From Actinomycetes bacterium (lineage in GTDB: Bacteria; Actinomycetota; Acidimicrobiia; Acidimicrobiales; Palsa-688), in the NCBI GenBank assembly GCA_021815935.1, contig JAKAZH010000023.1, forward strand, positions 1 through 14,511: 14,511 nucleotides of DNA. The letters are read 5' to 3'. Of this stretch, positions 7,759 through 14,444 are shown in pieces; the first letter of the stretch is position 1; the number at the start of each line of letters is the position of its first letter. The position numbers and the translations under genes were made by a program. The notes under the pieces are model-generated. The model did not search any database, was not told the origin of the DNA, and saw only the letters and a list, made by a program, of their open reading frames with translations.

Positions 7759-8565
7759 GTGGAAGACCCTGCAGCACCCAGCACACAAGGCGACCCCGTC
7801 CTGCGTTACGAAACCGCCGGCGGGGTCGCAACGATCACCTTCAGAGCGCCGTCCCTCGACGCCTCCGCCAAAGCACGGTTGGTGCAGGCGTGCGCCGACG
7901 CGGCGAGCGACGACTCGGTCCGTTGCCTGGTATTGACCGGCACCGGCCGTGTCTTCTGCGCCGGCCAGGACCTCGCCGAGCACCGCGCCGCCCTAGCAGC
8001 GGGTGCGGATGAGGCTTTCGCCACTATCGCATTGCATTACAACCCTGTCGTCACCGCTCTCGCTACGATGCCGAAGCCGGTTGTCGCAGGAATCAACGGG
8101 GCGTGCGCCGGCGCCGGACTCGGAATCGCGCTTGCTTGCGACATACGCATTGCCGCCTCGAACGCCCGCTTTACGACTGCCTTCACCGCAATCGGCCTAA
8201 CACCCGACTCGGGCCTGTCAGCGTCACTGTCGAGAGCGGTGGGCGTCGCACGGGCCAGCGAGCTGATCCTACTCTCCGAGCCTTTCAGCGCGGAGCAAGC
8301 CTTGGCGTGGGGGCTCGTCACCAAAGTGGTCGCGGCGGAAAGCTTAGAAGACGAGGTGCGGGCCTTGGCGGTACGGCTCGCTGCCGGACCCACCCGCGCG
8401 TACGCCGTCGCCAAGCAAGCAATCCGCCAGGCATGGGGAGCGCCGTGGTCGGAAATCCTTGCCGCCGAAGGGCGCGACCAGACTGCGCTCGGAGCTTCCG
8501 CCGACCACCGAGGCGCAGTCGACGCATTCCTCTCCAAGGAGAAACCCGAGTTCACCGGCCGGTAG
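7759..8565 (+). CDS. paaG: PaaG-like enoyl-CoA hydratase/isomerase (probable 1,2-epoxyphenylacetyl-CoA isomerase)
   Basis: 268 residues with the crotonase fold. The oxyanion-hole segments are [10 protein letters not shown] (66-74) and [16 protein letters not shown] (113-128). IGLTPDSG (145-152) carries D150 at the position of the catalytic aspartate of PaaG, which converts the ring epoxide to oxepin-CoA. Simple hydratases usually have glutamates in the corresponding region. Together with its place opposite paaA, this favours PaaG over PaaF. The start is uncertain: GTG 7759 and GTG 7750 are in frame and neither has a ribosome site. A TAGCGT box ending at 7751 would suit leaderless translation from 7759. 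The frame is open much further upstream, but only as the antisense of paaA. It converges with paaK, 57 bp from its end, and no clear terminator was seen in that gap. Confidence 0.85.
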   Translation: MEDPAAPSTQGDPVLRYETAGGVATITFRAPSLDASAKARLVQACADAASDDSVRCLVLTGTGRVFCAGQDLAEHRAALAAGADEAFATIALHYNPVVTALATMPKPVVAGINGACAGAGLGIALACDIRIAASNARFTTAFTAIGLTPDSGLSASLSRAVGVARASELILLSEPFSAEQALAWGLVTKVVAAESLEDEVRALAVRLAAGPTRAYAVAKQAIRQAWGAPWSEILAAEGRDQTALGASADHRGAVDAFLSKEKPEFTGR

Positions 8566-8622
8566 CTTGCGGCCCTCGGGCGAGCCTCACCAGCCCGGCG
8601 CTACTGGCCCGCCCGCCCGGAC

Positions 8623-9942
8623 TTATCGGCTAGGACGCTCATCGAGCACCCGGCGCATCTTTCCGAGCGACCGCTCGATGCCCTCCGGCTCGACGACCTC
8701 CACCGTTACGGTCACACCGATCCGTTCCTTGACCAACTTCGCCAGCTCGACCCCGGCGCTACCCGCCCGCCCCGAAGCCGCCTCCGGGCGTCGCTCGACG
8801 CGAACTGTGAGCTCGTCCATCCGGCCCGGACGGGTCAAGACACACTGGAAATGAGGGGAGAGCCCGGCGGTTCGCAACACCAGCTCCTCGATCTGGGTCG
8901 GGAAGAGGTTCACGCCGCGCAGGATGATCATGTCGTCGGACCGTCCGGTCACCTTCTCCATCCGGCGCATAGGTCGCGCCGTCCCCTCCATCAGCCTTGT
9001 CAGGTCACGGGTGCGGTAGCGGATCACCGGCATCGCCTGCTTGGTCAGCGACGTGAACACCAGCTCCCCCTTCTCGCCATCGGGAAGCACCCGCCCTGAC
9101 ACCGGATCGACAACCTCCGGGTAGAAATGGTCCTCCCAGACGTGAAGCCCGTCTTTCGTCTCGACGCACTCCTGCGCCACGCCGGGACCCATCACCTCCG
9201 ACAACCCGTAGATGTCAACGGCGTGCATGTGTAGGCGGTCCTCCATCTCCGCTCGCATGTCGTCGCTCCACGGCTCCGCTCCGAAAATCCCTACCTGAAG
9301 TGAGCATCCCCTAGGGTCGACTCCCTGGCGCTCCATTTCGTCGACAATCGCCAACATGTACGAGGGCGTCACCATGATCAGATCGGGAGCGAAATCGCAG
9401 ATCAGCCGCACCTGGCGCTCAGTCATGCCCCCAGACACAGGGATGACAGTGCAACCCAAAGCTTCCGCTCCGTAATGGGCGCCCAGGCCTCCGGTAAAGA
9501 GCCCGTAGCCGTAAGCCACGTGAACCTTGTCGCCAGGACGACCGCCCGCCGCCCTGATCGAGCGGGCCATCACCGTGGACCAGGTGGCGATGTCCGCGGC
9601 GTTGTAGCCCACGACCGTCGCCAAGCCGGTCGTGCCCGACGACGCGTGGATCCGCGCGATCTGCGACTGCGGGACGGCGAACATTCCGAACGGGTAGTTG
9701 TCTCTCAGATCCTGCTTCGTCGTGAAAGGGAAGCGGGATATGTCGTCGAGCCCCTTGCAGTCGTCGGGATGTATCCCAGCCGCATCAAACGCACGACGGT
9801 AGTGGGCGACGTTGTCGTAAGCGTGGCGAAGCGACCACTGCAGACGCCCCAGCTGCAGGTCCTTCAGCTCGCCCATCGATGCGCGCTCAATCGCCTCTAA
9901 GCTCTCAGGAGCAGCACCACGGTATGGCAACGCTTCTGGCAC
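8623..9942 (-). CDS. paaK: Phenylacetate-CoA ligase PaaK
   Basis: 439 residues, typical of PaaK. It activates phenylacetate with ATP and CoA to phenylacetyl-CoA, the entry step of the pathway. Family signatures are FPFTTKQDLRDNYPFGMFA (71-89), the adenylate-forming P-loop SSGTTG (101-106), YGLSEVMGPGVAQEC, and a C-terminal lid domain with RSDDMIILRGVNLFPTQIEE. After SSGTTG the residues are Leu-Ala rather than the Lys-Pro or Arg-Pro I would expect. I chose GTG 9942 because GGAGGGG lies eight bases upstream and the protein then begins at the conserved part (VPEALPYRG). The longer open frame from 10062 adds 40 residues unlike PaaK and runs through the promoter. It is transcribed divergently from the TetR gene. 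Confidence 0.95.
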   Translation of the reverse strand: MPEALPYRGAAPESLEAIERASMGELKDLQLGRLQWSLRHAYDNVAHYRRAFDAAGIHPDDCKGLDDISRFPFTTKQDLRDNYPFGMFAVPQSQIARIHASSGTTGLATVVGYNAADIATWSTVMARSIRAAGGRPGDKVHVAYGYGLFTGGLGAHYGAEALGCTVIPVSGGMTERQVRLICDFAPDLIMVTPSYMLAIVDEMERQGVDPRGCSLQVGIFGAEPWSDDMRAEMEDRLHMHAVDIYGLSEVMGPGVAQECVETKDGLHVWEDHFYPEVVDPVSGRVLPDGEKGELVFTSLTKQAMPVIRYRTRDLTRLMEGTARPMRRMEKVTGRSDDMIILRGVNLFPTQIEELVLRTAGLSPHFQCVLTRPGRMDELTVRVERRPEAASGRAGSAGVELAKLVKERIGVTVTVEVVEPEGIERSLGKMRRVLDERPSR

Positions 9943-9980
9943 GTGTGGGGCCCCTCCGCTGAGTACGATCGACCGGACAA

Positions 9981-10010
9981 ATATTAGCGACCGATCGTTC
10001 AGTAAGGCAA
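9981..10010 (-). promoter_or_regulatory. Promoter of paaK
   Basis: On the minus strand TTGCCT (10010-10005) is followed, after 18 bp, by TAATAT (9986-9981). The predicted transcript start is near 9974, giving a leader of about 32 bases to the GTG at 9942. The spacer is filled by the probable PaaR site. Confidence 0.6.
9989..10004. promoter_or_regulatory. Probable PaaR operator in the paaK promoter spacer
   Basis: GACCGATCGTTCAGTA matches the paaA/paaG site at 12 of 16 positions when aligned without gaps. It lies between the -35 and -10 boxes of paaK, where a bound repressor would block RNA polymerase. A second half-site, GACCGGAC, identical to the left half of the other operator, lies at 9971-9978 near the predicted transcript start. 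The TetR gene that reads away from this region is the natural candidate regulator, with phenylacetyl-CoA as likely effector by analogy with known PaaR proteins. Confidence 0.6.
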
Positions 10011-10061
10011 GGCTACGAGGGATGGCAGAACTTGACATACGGCCGCACTCGCAGGCAGGCA

Positions 10062-10075
10062 CACGCTGCAGCGTG
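10062..10075. promoter_or_regulatory. 14-bp palindrome just before the paaR-like start
   Basis: CACGCTGCAGCGTG is perfectly symmetrical and ends six bases before the TetR ATG, next to the GCAGGA ribosome site. As RNA it could fold as a 5-bp stem with a TGCA loop close to the ribosome site. As DNA it could be an operator. A TTGACA box lies upstream at 10032-10037 but no matching -10 box is visible. Confidence 0.35.
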
Positions 10076-10080
10076 CAGGA

Positions 10081-10683
10081 ATGTCGGTGACCGGGCCGGG
10101 GAAGCCGGGACGCCCCGGCTACGACCTCGACTCCTTACTTGCCGTCGCCGTCCAAGTGTTCAACGAGCGGGGTTACGACGGCACGAGCATGGGCGACCTG
10201 GCGAAACGCCTCGGCATCTCCAAGTCCGCCATCTACCACCACGTAGAGAGCAAAGAGACGCTGCTCGAGCTCGCCCTCGAGCGGGCCCACAAAGGTCTTC
10301 TCGCCGTGGCCGAAGAAGCGCAAACCCTTGAAGCGACGGCAGTTGCCAAACTCGAACGCCTCGTGCATGACAGCGTCGTAGTGCTCGTCGAACAACTCCC
10401 CTACGTCACGCTGCTGCTCCGGGTCCGAGGCAACACCGCCGTGGAGCGCCGCGCCCTCACGCGGCGACGGACCTTGGACCGCCAAGTCGCAGCTTTGATC
10501 GAGGAGGCCATCGCCGACGGCGACATCCGATCCGACATCGATGCAAGTACCGCCGCCCGTCTGCTCTTCGGCCAGGTGAACTCGCTCGTCGAGTGGTACC
10601 GCCCGCGAAACGGCGACACCGGACATCTAATCGCCGACACCGTCACCCGGGTCGCCTTCGAGGGCGTCAGATCTGCTCGATAA
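10081..10683 (+). CDS. paaR: TetR-family regulator, probable phenylacetate repressor PaaR
   Basis: 200 residues. The N-terminal DNA-binding domain is plain at about 16-62: LDSLLAVAVQVFNERGYDGTSMGDLAKRLGISKSAIYHHVESKETLLELAL in outline, with the recognition helix at SKSAIYHHV. The C-terminal ligand and dimer domain is like TetR proteins of actinobacterial paa clusters. It starts at ATG 10081 behind GCAGGA. It diverges from paaK, and two matching palindromes lie in front of paaK and between paaA and paaG. I infer that it represses these promoters until phenylacetyl-CoA builds up. The assignment rests on position and operator pairing. The HTH alone proves only the TetR family. Confidence 0.8.
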   Translation: MSVTGPGKPGRPGYDLDSLLAVAVQVFNERGYDGTSMGDLAKRLGISKSAIYHHVESKETLLELALERAHKGLLAVAEEAQTLEATAVAKLERLVHDSVVVLVEQLPYVTLLLRVRGNTAVERRALTRRRTLDRQVAALIEEAIADGDIRSDIDASTAARLLFGQVNSLVEWYRPRNGDTGHLIADTVTRVAFEGVRSAR

Positions 10684-10738
10684 CCTTCGGACGTTGCGCG
10701 CTTTGAACGTAGCCGTGATTGCGTCGTAGGGTCGCCCC

Positions 10739-12202
10739 ATGGCTTCAGATCCTTCGCCGGAAACGGCACAGATCGCCTACCTGGACGTCGGCGAACTCCA
10801 GAATCGCCTGTCCTCGGGCGAGCTGACCGCCGTCACGCTGGTCGAGACCTTCATGCAGCGCATCGCCGATCTCGACCTGCCCGAATCCCACACCGCTCTG
10901 CGGTCGGTGATTGCCGTGTCCGACCGGGCCCTCGCAGAAGCCGAGGCATCCGACCGCCGGCGGGCCATCTCCTCCGACCGCCTGGCACTCGAAGGCATAC
11001 CTGTCCTCGTCAAGGACAATATCGAGGTGAGCGGCCTCCCCTCCTCCGCAGGCTCGACCAGCCTGCTCGGGCGCCCACCCGCATCCGATGCTCCTCTGGT
11101 CACGCGTCTTCGTCAGGCCGGGGCCGTCATACTCGGCGCCACCAACCTGTCGGAGTGGGCCAACATCCGGTCTCCACGTTCTACCGGCGGCTGGTCGGCG
11201 GTAGGCGGTCTCACCGCAAACCCGTGGGCACTTGACCGCAACGCTGGCGGATCCTCGTCCGGCTCCGGTGCCGCCCTGGCCGCCGGACTGGCCCCCCTCG
11301 CTATTGGCACCGAGACCGACGGATCCGTCTGCTGTCCCTGCTCGCTCAACGGCGTGGCCGGCATCAAGCCGGCGGTTGGCTCCGTGCCGACAGCCGGGGT
11401 CGTGCCTATCAGCCCCAGCCAGGACAGCCCTGGGCCGATGGCGAGGACCGTAGCCGACGTTCGCCTGCTACTCGACGTCCTAACCCGGACAACGGTGCCT
11501 TCCGAGAACCCGCCGCCGCTGCCGTCGATCCGGGTCGCAGTTGCGACAACATGGCGGACGGGCCATCCGGCCACCGACTCGCTCTTCGATGAGACCGTGG
11601 AGCGGATCCGCTCCCATGGCGTCCCCACCGTCGAAGTCGCCCCCGCCGGCCCGACAGGCGAGGCGAAGAAGGACGAAAGCACTGTTCTGCTCTGCGAATT
11701 GAAAGACGCCCTGGACCTTTACCTCCCCACCCGCGGCCCCGGCGGTCCGCAGACCCTCGCCGAGGTGGTGGCCTACGAGGATTGCCACGCCGATGTCGAA
11801 CTGGCCTGGTTCGGCCATGAGTTGTTCGAGCAGGCCCTTGCTCTGGGAGGTCGCGCCGGCGAAGCCTACCGAGACGCCCGCCGCCGCAACCTGTCCTGGG
11901 CGCTCGGCACCGTCCTCGAGCCGGCTCTGGCCTCCGCCGATGTCCTCGTGGCTGCCTATATGGGTCCCGCGTGGAAGTCGGATCTGATCCTCGGGGGCCA
12001 CCCGGCCAGCTCGTCACCGGCCACTATGGCCCCAGCCGTCGCCGGCTGGCCCATCGCCTGCGTTCCGATGGGACTGGCTGCCGGACTGCCGGTAGGTGTG
12101 GCTCTCATCGGCCGCCCGGGTTCGGAGCGCGCCATCCTGGCCCTTGCCGCCGCCGTCGAGGTCCCGGGCCGACCGACCTGGACGCCTCCCACTCGCTCTT
12201 GA
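10739..12202 (+). CDS. Amidase-signature family hydrolase (peptide-amidase-like)
   Basis: 487 residues, usual for the family. The Ser-Ser-Lys triad can be placed by motif: K92 (VLVKDN), S172 in GGSSSGSGAA (170-179), and nucleophile S196 in ETDGSV. The following segment, NGVAGIKP then ISPSQDSPGPMARTVADV, resembles peptide amidases and related enzymes more than GatA or indoleacetamide hydrolase. No signal peptide is visible. It starts at ATG 10739, 55 bp after the TetR stop and on the same strand, so it could be co-transcribed with the regulator. The substrate cannot be told from sequence. An aryl-acetamide that would feed phenylacetate to PaaK is possible from context only. Confidence 0.88.
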   Translation: MASDPSPETAQIAYLDVGELQNRLSSGELTAVTLVETFMQRIADLDLPESHTALRSVIAVSDRALAEAEASDRRRAISSDRLALEGIPVLVKDNIEVSGLPSSAGSTSLLGRPPASDAPLVTRLRQAGAVILGATNLSEWANIRSPRSTGGWSAVGGLTANPWALDRNAGGSSSGSGAALAAGLAPLAIGTETDGSVCCPCSLNGVAGIKPAVGSVPTAGVVPISPSQDSPGPMARTVADVRLLLDVLTRTTVPSENPPPLPSIRVAVATTWRTGHPATDSLFDETVERIRSHGVPTVEVAPAGPTGEAKKDESTVLLCELKDALDLYLPTRGPGGPQTLAEVVAYEDCHADVELAWFGHELFEQALALGGRAGEAYRDARRRNLSWALGTVLEPALASADVLVAAYMGPAWKSDLILGGHPASSSPATMAPAVAGWPIACVPMGLAAGLPVGVALIGRPGSERAILALAAAVEVPGRPTWTPPTRS

Positions 12203-12288
12203 CGGTGAGTTGTCGACGCCGGTCGGTGATAGTCGTCGATTCCGGCGGCTCAAGGGACGCGCCGGTCGCCCACATGTCTGCACCCCCG

Positions 12289-12531
12289 TCAACCCACGCG
12301 CGGGAGCACCTCGAAGAAGCCGCCGTCAGACGCCCGCAGGACGCCGAAGTGCCGATGGTCGAGGCTGGCGATCGTGCGAGTCCGGTACCGCTCGGCGAGC
12401 ACCACGATCGACGCGTCCGCCACGCCGATCTCCCGGTCCCGGTACCTGGCGACGACATCGCGGGCGCGGCGAAGCCCGCCCTCGTCGAATGCTGCCAAGT
12501 CCCAGGCGCCGCCAGTCAGCTCGTCGAGCAC
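12289..12531 (-). pseudogene. PIN-domain (VapC-type) toxin gene remnant, C-terminal half only
   Basis: The 80-residue open frame begins at an internal GTG. PIN-like sequence continues in frame a little further up, to about 12552 (AALNELAV). It contains the second half of a PIN domain: DLAAFDEGGLRRARDVVARY, then GVADASIVVLAERY with the third acidic residue, then ASLDHRHFGVLR with the fourth. The N-terminal strand with the first catalytic aspartate and the middle acidic residue are absent, and no VapB-type antitoxin precedes it. The upstream sequence changes abruptly into the isomerase gene in another frame. I read this as a deletion that removed the front of the toxin gene and the back of the isomerase gene. 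It is unlikely to encode an active RNase. Confidence 0.7.
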
Positions 12532-13001
12532 GGCCAGCTCGTTGAGAGCGGCTGTCGGCCAACGGGAGCCGGGAGGTTGAGCAGGGGAAGCCTGGCGATC
12601 GGACGTGGGAGCCCGGTGCGGGCACGCAAAGCCCTAGCGGAGTTGGCACCCCATTCGGCGACAAGTTCTTGGGTACTGAGGTCAGCTCGCTCACGCACTT
12701 GCAGCTCGTTCATGCCGTCCCACCAGAACTTGCCACCGATCTCAGCAACGAGCGGACGACCCTTGCGCACCTGGCGGAAGAACTCGCGAGGTGACGCCTG
12801 ACCGGCTGCGGACCCCACGACGTGAGCGGTGATGGCCCGCACGTCCCAGAGCGCGCAATCCGTCGGCTTGGTCCAGTCGCCGGGCTCCAAGCTGCCGAGC
12901 AGGTCTGCGAACTTTCCGTTCTCGACTGCGGCGATCCGCATCGCCTCGTCGTGAGTGATCCTCGGGACCGTGGTCACGTCGCGCACGTCTGGTTGGTTCA
13001 T
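12516..13001 (-). CDS. Truncated mycothiol-dependent maleylpyruvate isomerase-like protein (DinB-type fold)
   Basis: 161 residues. The first 140 or so match the MDMPI N-terminal/DinB-like domain: KFADLLGSLEPGDWTKPTDCALWDVRAITAHVVGSAAG, with a His in the AHV position used for metal binding, then FWWDGMNELQVRERADLSTQELVAEW. Full-length relatives continue past LPAPVG with a helix bearing the remaining Glu and His ligands. Here that part is missing and the last ten residues (STSWPCSTS) are out-of-frame PIN-gene sequence. The start at ATG 13001 overlaps the TetR stop as ATGA, with AAAGGAG upstream, so it is coupled to the regulator. It is probably inactive as an isomerase. Confidence 0.75.
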   Translation of the reverse strand: MNQPDVRDVTTVPRITHDEAMRIAAVENGKFADLLGSLEPGDWTKPTDCALWDVRAITAHVVGSAAGQASPREFFRQVRKGRPLVAEIGGKFWWDGMNELQVRERADLSTQELVAEWGANSARALRARTGLPRPIARLPLLNLPAPVGRQPLSTSWPCSTS

Positions 13002-13651
13002 TGTCGTGCTCCTTTCCGAGCGTCGTCGTATCGACGTCGATCGACGTCGATCAGAAACATGTTCACCGTCCGTCCGGCGAGGCGCACCCAGCGATCGCCA
13101 CCGGGGTCGTTTGCCACCTGCTGATGGGCGAGGCCGTTTACCAGTGCGCTGAAGATGTCAACGTCTCGGGGATCCGACGCGCCTGCCGCAGCAAGCTTTT
13201 GGCGAGCGATCTCGTAGAACTCGACAGCGAGCTCGTACGACGCCGGGGAAGGTTCGAATCCGGGGATCGTCCGCTGGAACAACAGCTGGTGGCGCACCAC
13301 GTCATCACTCGAGAACTGCACCAGCGCCTCGACGAACCCGACGAGCGCCTCGCGTGGGTCGCTGCTCAGGGAAAGAGATCTCGTCAGGTCGAGGAGTTGC
13401 CGATTGCCGTCCGCGAACATCAAGTCGTATAAGCCGAGCTTCGAGTCGAAGTAGGCGTAGAGGGAAGGTTGGCGCAGGTCGACGCGCTCCCCGAGGTCTC
13501 GCAGGGAGATGGCGGCCAGGCCGTCACGACGAGCCAGGGTCCACGCCTCGGACAGGATTGTCGCCAGCTTCGCGTTCCGACGGCGCCCTCGCCCATCAAC
13601 TCGGTTCTTCGTTTCCGCTGTCGCCACGCGCTCTCCGTAACTATGAGCCAT
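12998..13651 (-). CDS. TetR-family transcriptional regulator
   Basis: 217 residues. The N-terminal HTH lies at about 28-75 (ILSEAWTLARRDGLAAISLRDLGERVDLRQPSLYAYFDSKLGLYDLMF). The C-terminal domain has the TIPGFEPSP and ALVNGLAHQQVANDPGGDRW pattern seen in actinobacterial TetR proteins found next to DinB/MDMPI genes. I place the start at ATG 13651 (MAHSYGER). The ATG at 13669 lies in the operator, directly after the -10 box and ahead of the predicted transcript start. The gene is coupled by ATGA overlap to the truncated isomerase gene. It is almost certainly autoregulated through the inverted repeat touching its start. Its effector is unknown. Confidence 0.88.
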   Translation of the reverse strand: MAHSYGERVATAETKNRVDGRGRRRNAKLATILSEAWTLARRDGLAAISLRDLGERVDLRQPSLYAYFDSKLGLYDLMFADGNRQLLDLTRSLSLSSDPREALVGFVEALVQFSSDDVVRHQLLFQRTIPGFEPSPASYELAVEFYEIARQKLAAAGASDPRDVDIFSALVNGLAHQQVANDPGGDRWVRLAGRTVNMFLIDVDRRRYDDARKGARQ

Positions 13652-13678
13652 AGATAATCTATCACTCATAGATTATCT
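13652..13678. promoter_or_regulatory. Operator of the second TetR gene: perfect inverted repeat
   Basis: AGATAATCTAT (13652-13662), five-base centre CACTC, then ATAGATTATCT (13668-13678). The 11-bp arms are perfect. The repeat covers the -10 box and the predicted transcript start of the TetR gene and ends at the base before its ATG. Its AT content is far above its surroundings. This size and placement are typical of a TetR autoregulatory site. Confidence 0.8.
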
Positions 13679-13698
13679 GATCGAGAGAGCCCTGTCAA
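13670..13698 (-). promoter_or_regulatory. Consensus promoter of the second TetR gene
   Basis: On the minus strand TTGACA (13698-13693), a 17-bp spacer, then TAATCT (13675-13670). The predicted start of transcription is about 13663, leaving a leader of about 12 bases to ATG 13651. The match to the vegetative consensus is the best in the window. Confidence 0.75.
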
Positions 13699-13782
13699 CC
13701 CCCCACAACGAACCCGCCAGCAGGTAACCAGCCGTTCGCGTGCTGGCATTACAACTGGGGCGTATCTGCCAGAGGGTGTCGG

Positions 13783-13796
13783 TATACTTCAAGTAT
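13783..13796 (+). promoter_or_regulatory. mazE -10 box and operator palindrome overlapping the start codon
   Basis: TATACT (13783-13788) is a good -10 box. A perfect palindrome, ATACTT-C-AAGTAT (13784-13796), overlaps it and runs into the mazE ATG (13795). Transcription would begin at or next to the ATG, so the mRNA is probably leaderless; no ribosome site lies close by. The palindrome suits autorepression by a ribbon-helix-helix antitoxin. No convincing -35 box was seen. Confidence 0.6.
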
Positions 13797-14046
13797 GACT
13801 GATATGACTACCATTAAGGTATCGACGCGAACACGTGACCGACTCAAGAGGCTCGCGGACGAGGACCGCCTCACGTTGGACGCGGAGCTAGCCCAGACCC
13901 TCGATAAGGCCGAGGAGTCCCGGTTCTGGGCAGGCGTCCGGGCAGACTACGAACGGCTACAGGCCGATCCCCGGGAGTGGAGTGAGTATGCGGACGAGGT
14001 GGCCGAGTGGGATCACACCACAGGCGACGGACTGGGTGATGAGTGA
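13795..14046 (+). CDS. mazE: MazE-type antitoxin (ribbon-helix-helix family)
   Basis: 83 residues. The N-terminal third (TTIKVSTRTRDRLKRLADEDRLTLDAELAQTLDKAEE) is a ribbon-helix-helix-like DNA-binding and dimer domain. The acidic C-terminal part (DPREWSEYADEVAEWDHTTGDGLGDE) is the likely flexible segment that wraps and blocks the toxin. It overlaps the toxin gene by four bases (GTGA), the standard toxin-antitoxin layout. ATG 13795 is preferred over ATG 13804 because the promoter suggests leaderless translation. The gene name is by partner and layout. RHH antitoxins paired with MazF are common in actinobacteria and differ from the AbrB-fold MazE of E. coli. Confidence 0.82.
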   Translation: MTDMTTIKVSTRTRDRLKRLADEDRLTLDAELAQTLDKAEESRFWAGVRADYERLQADPREWSEYADEVAEWDHTTGDGLGDE

Positions 14047-14390
14047 GCGAACCGCTGCGACCCGGCGATGTCTGGCTCGCTGACCTGAATCCTGTCGTCG
14101 GATCGGAGCAGGCTGGTCGCCGCCCGGTCGTCATCGTTTCCGGCCCGCTGCACCTGTCACTGCCGCACGCGGTCGTATTCGTGGTACCGGTCACCAGCCG
14201 GGACCGAGGATTGCGGCACCAGATTCCTATCACCTCGCTGCCCTCTGGACTAAGCACGCTGCCCTCTTTCACCCGGCCAGAAGATATGCGCGCGGTGGCA
14301 TACCAGCGCCTTGGTCACCGTCTAGGCGCCATCACCCCCAGTGAGTTGGCGGCCGTTCGGCGCATCCTGCGCGCGTTCCTAGACATGTAG
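14043..14390 (+). CDS. mazF: MazF-type endoribonuclease toxin (PemK/MazF family)
   Basis: 115 residues, the normal length. The N-terminal signature GDVWLADLNPVVGSEQAGRRPVVIVS is canonical, including the Arg in AGRRP. FVVPVTSRDRGLRHQIPI and the C-terminal R in EDMRAVAYQRLGHRLGAITPSELAAVRRILRAFL follow the family. Such enzymes cut single-stranded mRNA at short sequences and stop growth when the antitoxin decays. It starts at GTG 14043, inside the antitoxin stop (GTGA). No truncation is visible and the catalytic segments are present, so the pair looks intact. Confidence 0.93.
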   Translation: MSEPLRPGDVWLADLNPVVGSEQAGRRPVVIVSGPLHLSLPHAVVFVVPVTSRDRGLRHQIPITSLPSGLSTLPSFTRPEDMRAVAYQRLGHRLGAITPSELAAVRRILRAFLDM

Positions 14391-14444
14391 GGCGCGTCTT
14401 GGCAGGGTGCGGGTGACCGCTGACGGGGAGGACTCGATCCGCAA

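Noticed and set aside
8566..8622. Bidirectional terminator between paaG and paaK
   Set aside because: Only short 4-5 bp GC stems with long or tiny loops and no T-tract were found, too weak to call.
9943..10062. 40-residue N-terminal extension of PaaK
   Set aside because: It would run through the promoter and operator. GTG 9942 has GGAGGGG upstream and begins the conserved protein.
12203..12288. A gene or terminator between the amidase and the PIN remnant
   Set aside because: No coding sequence and no clear hairpin were found in the 86-bp gap.
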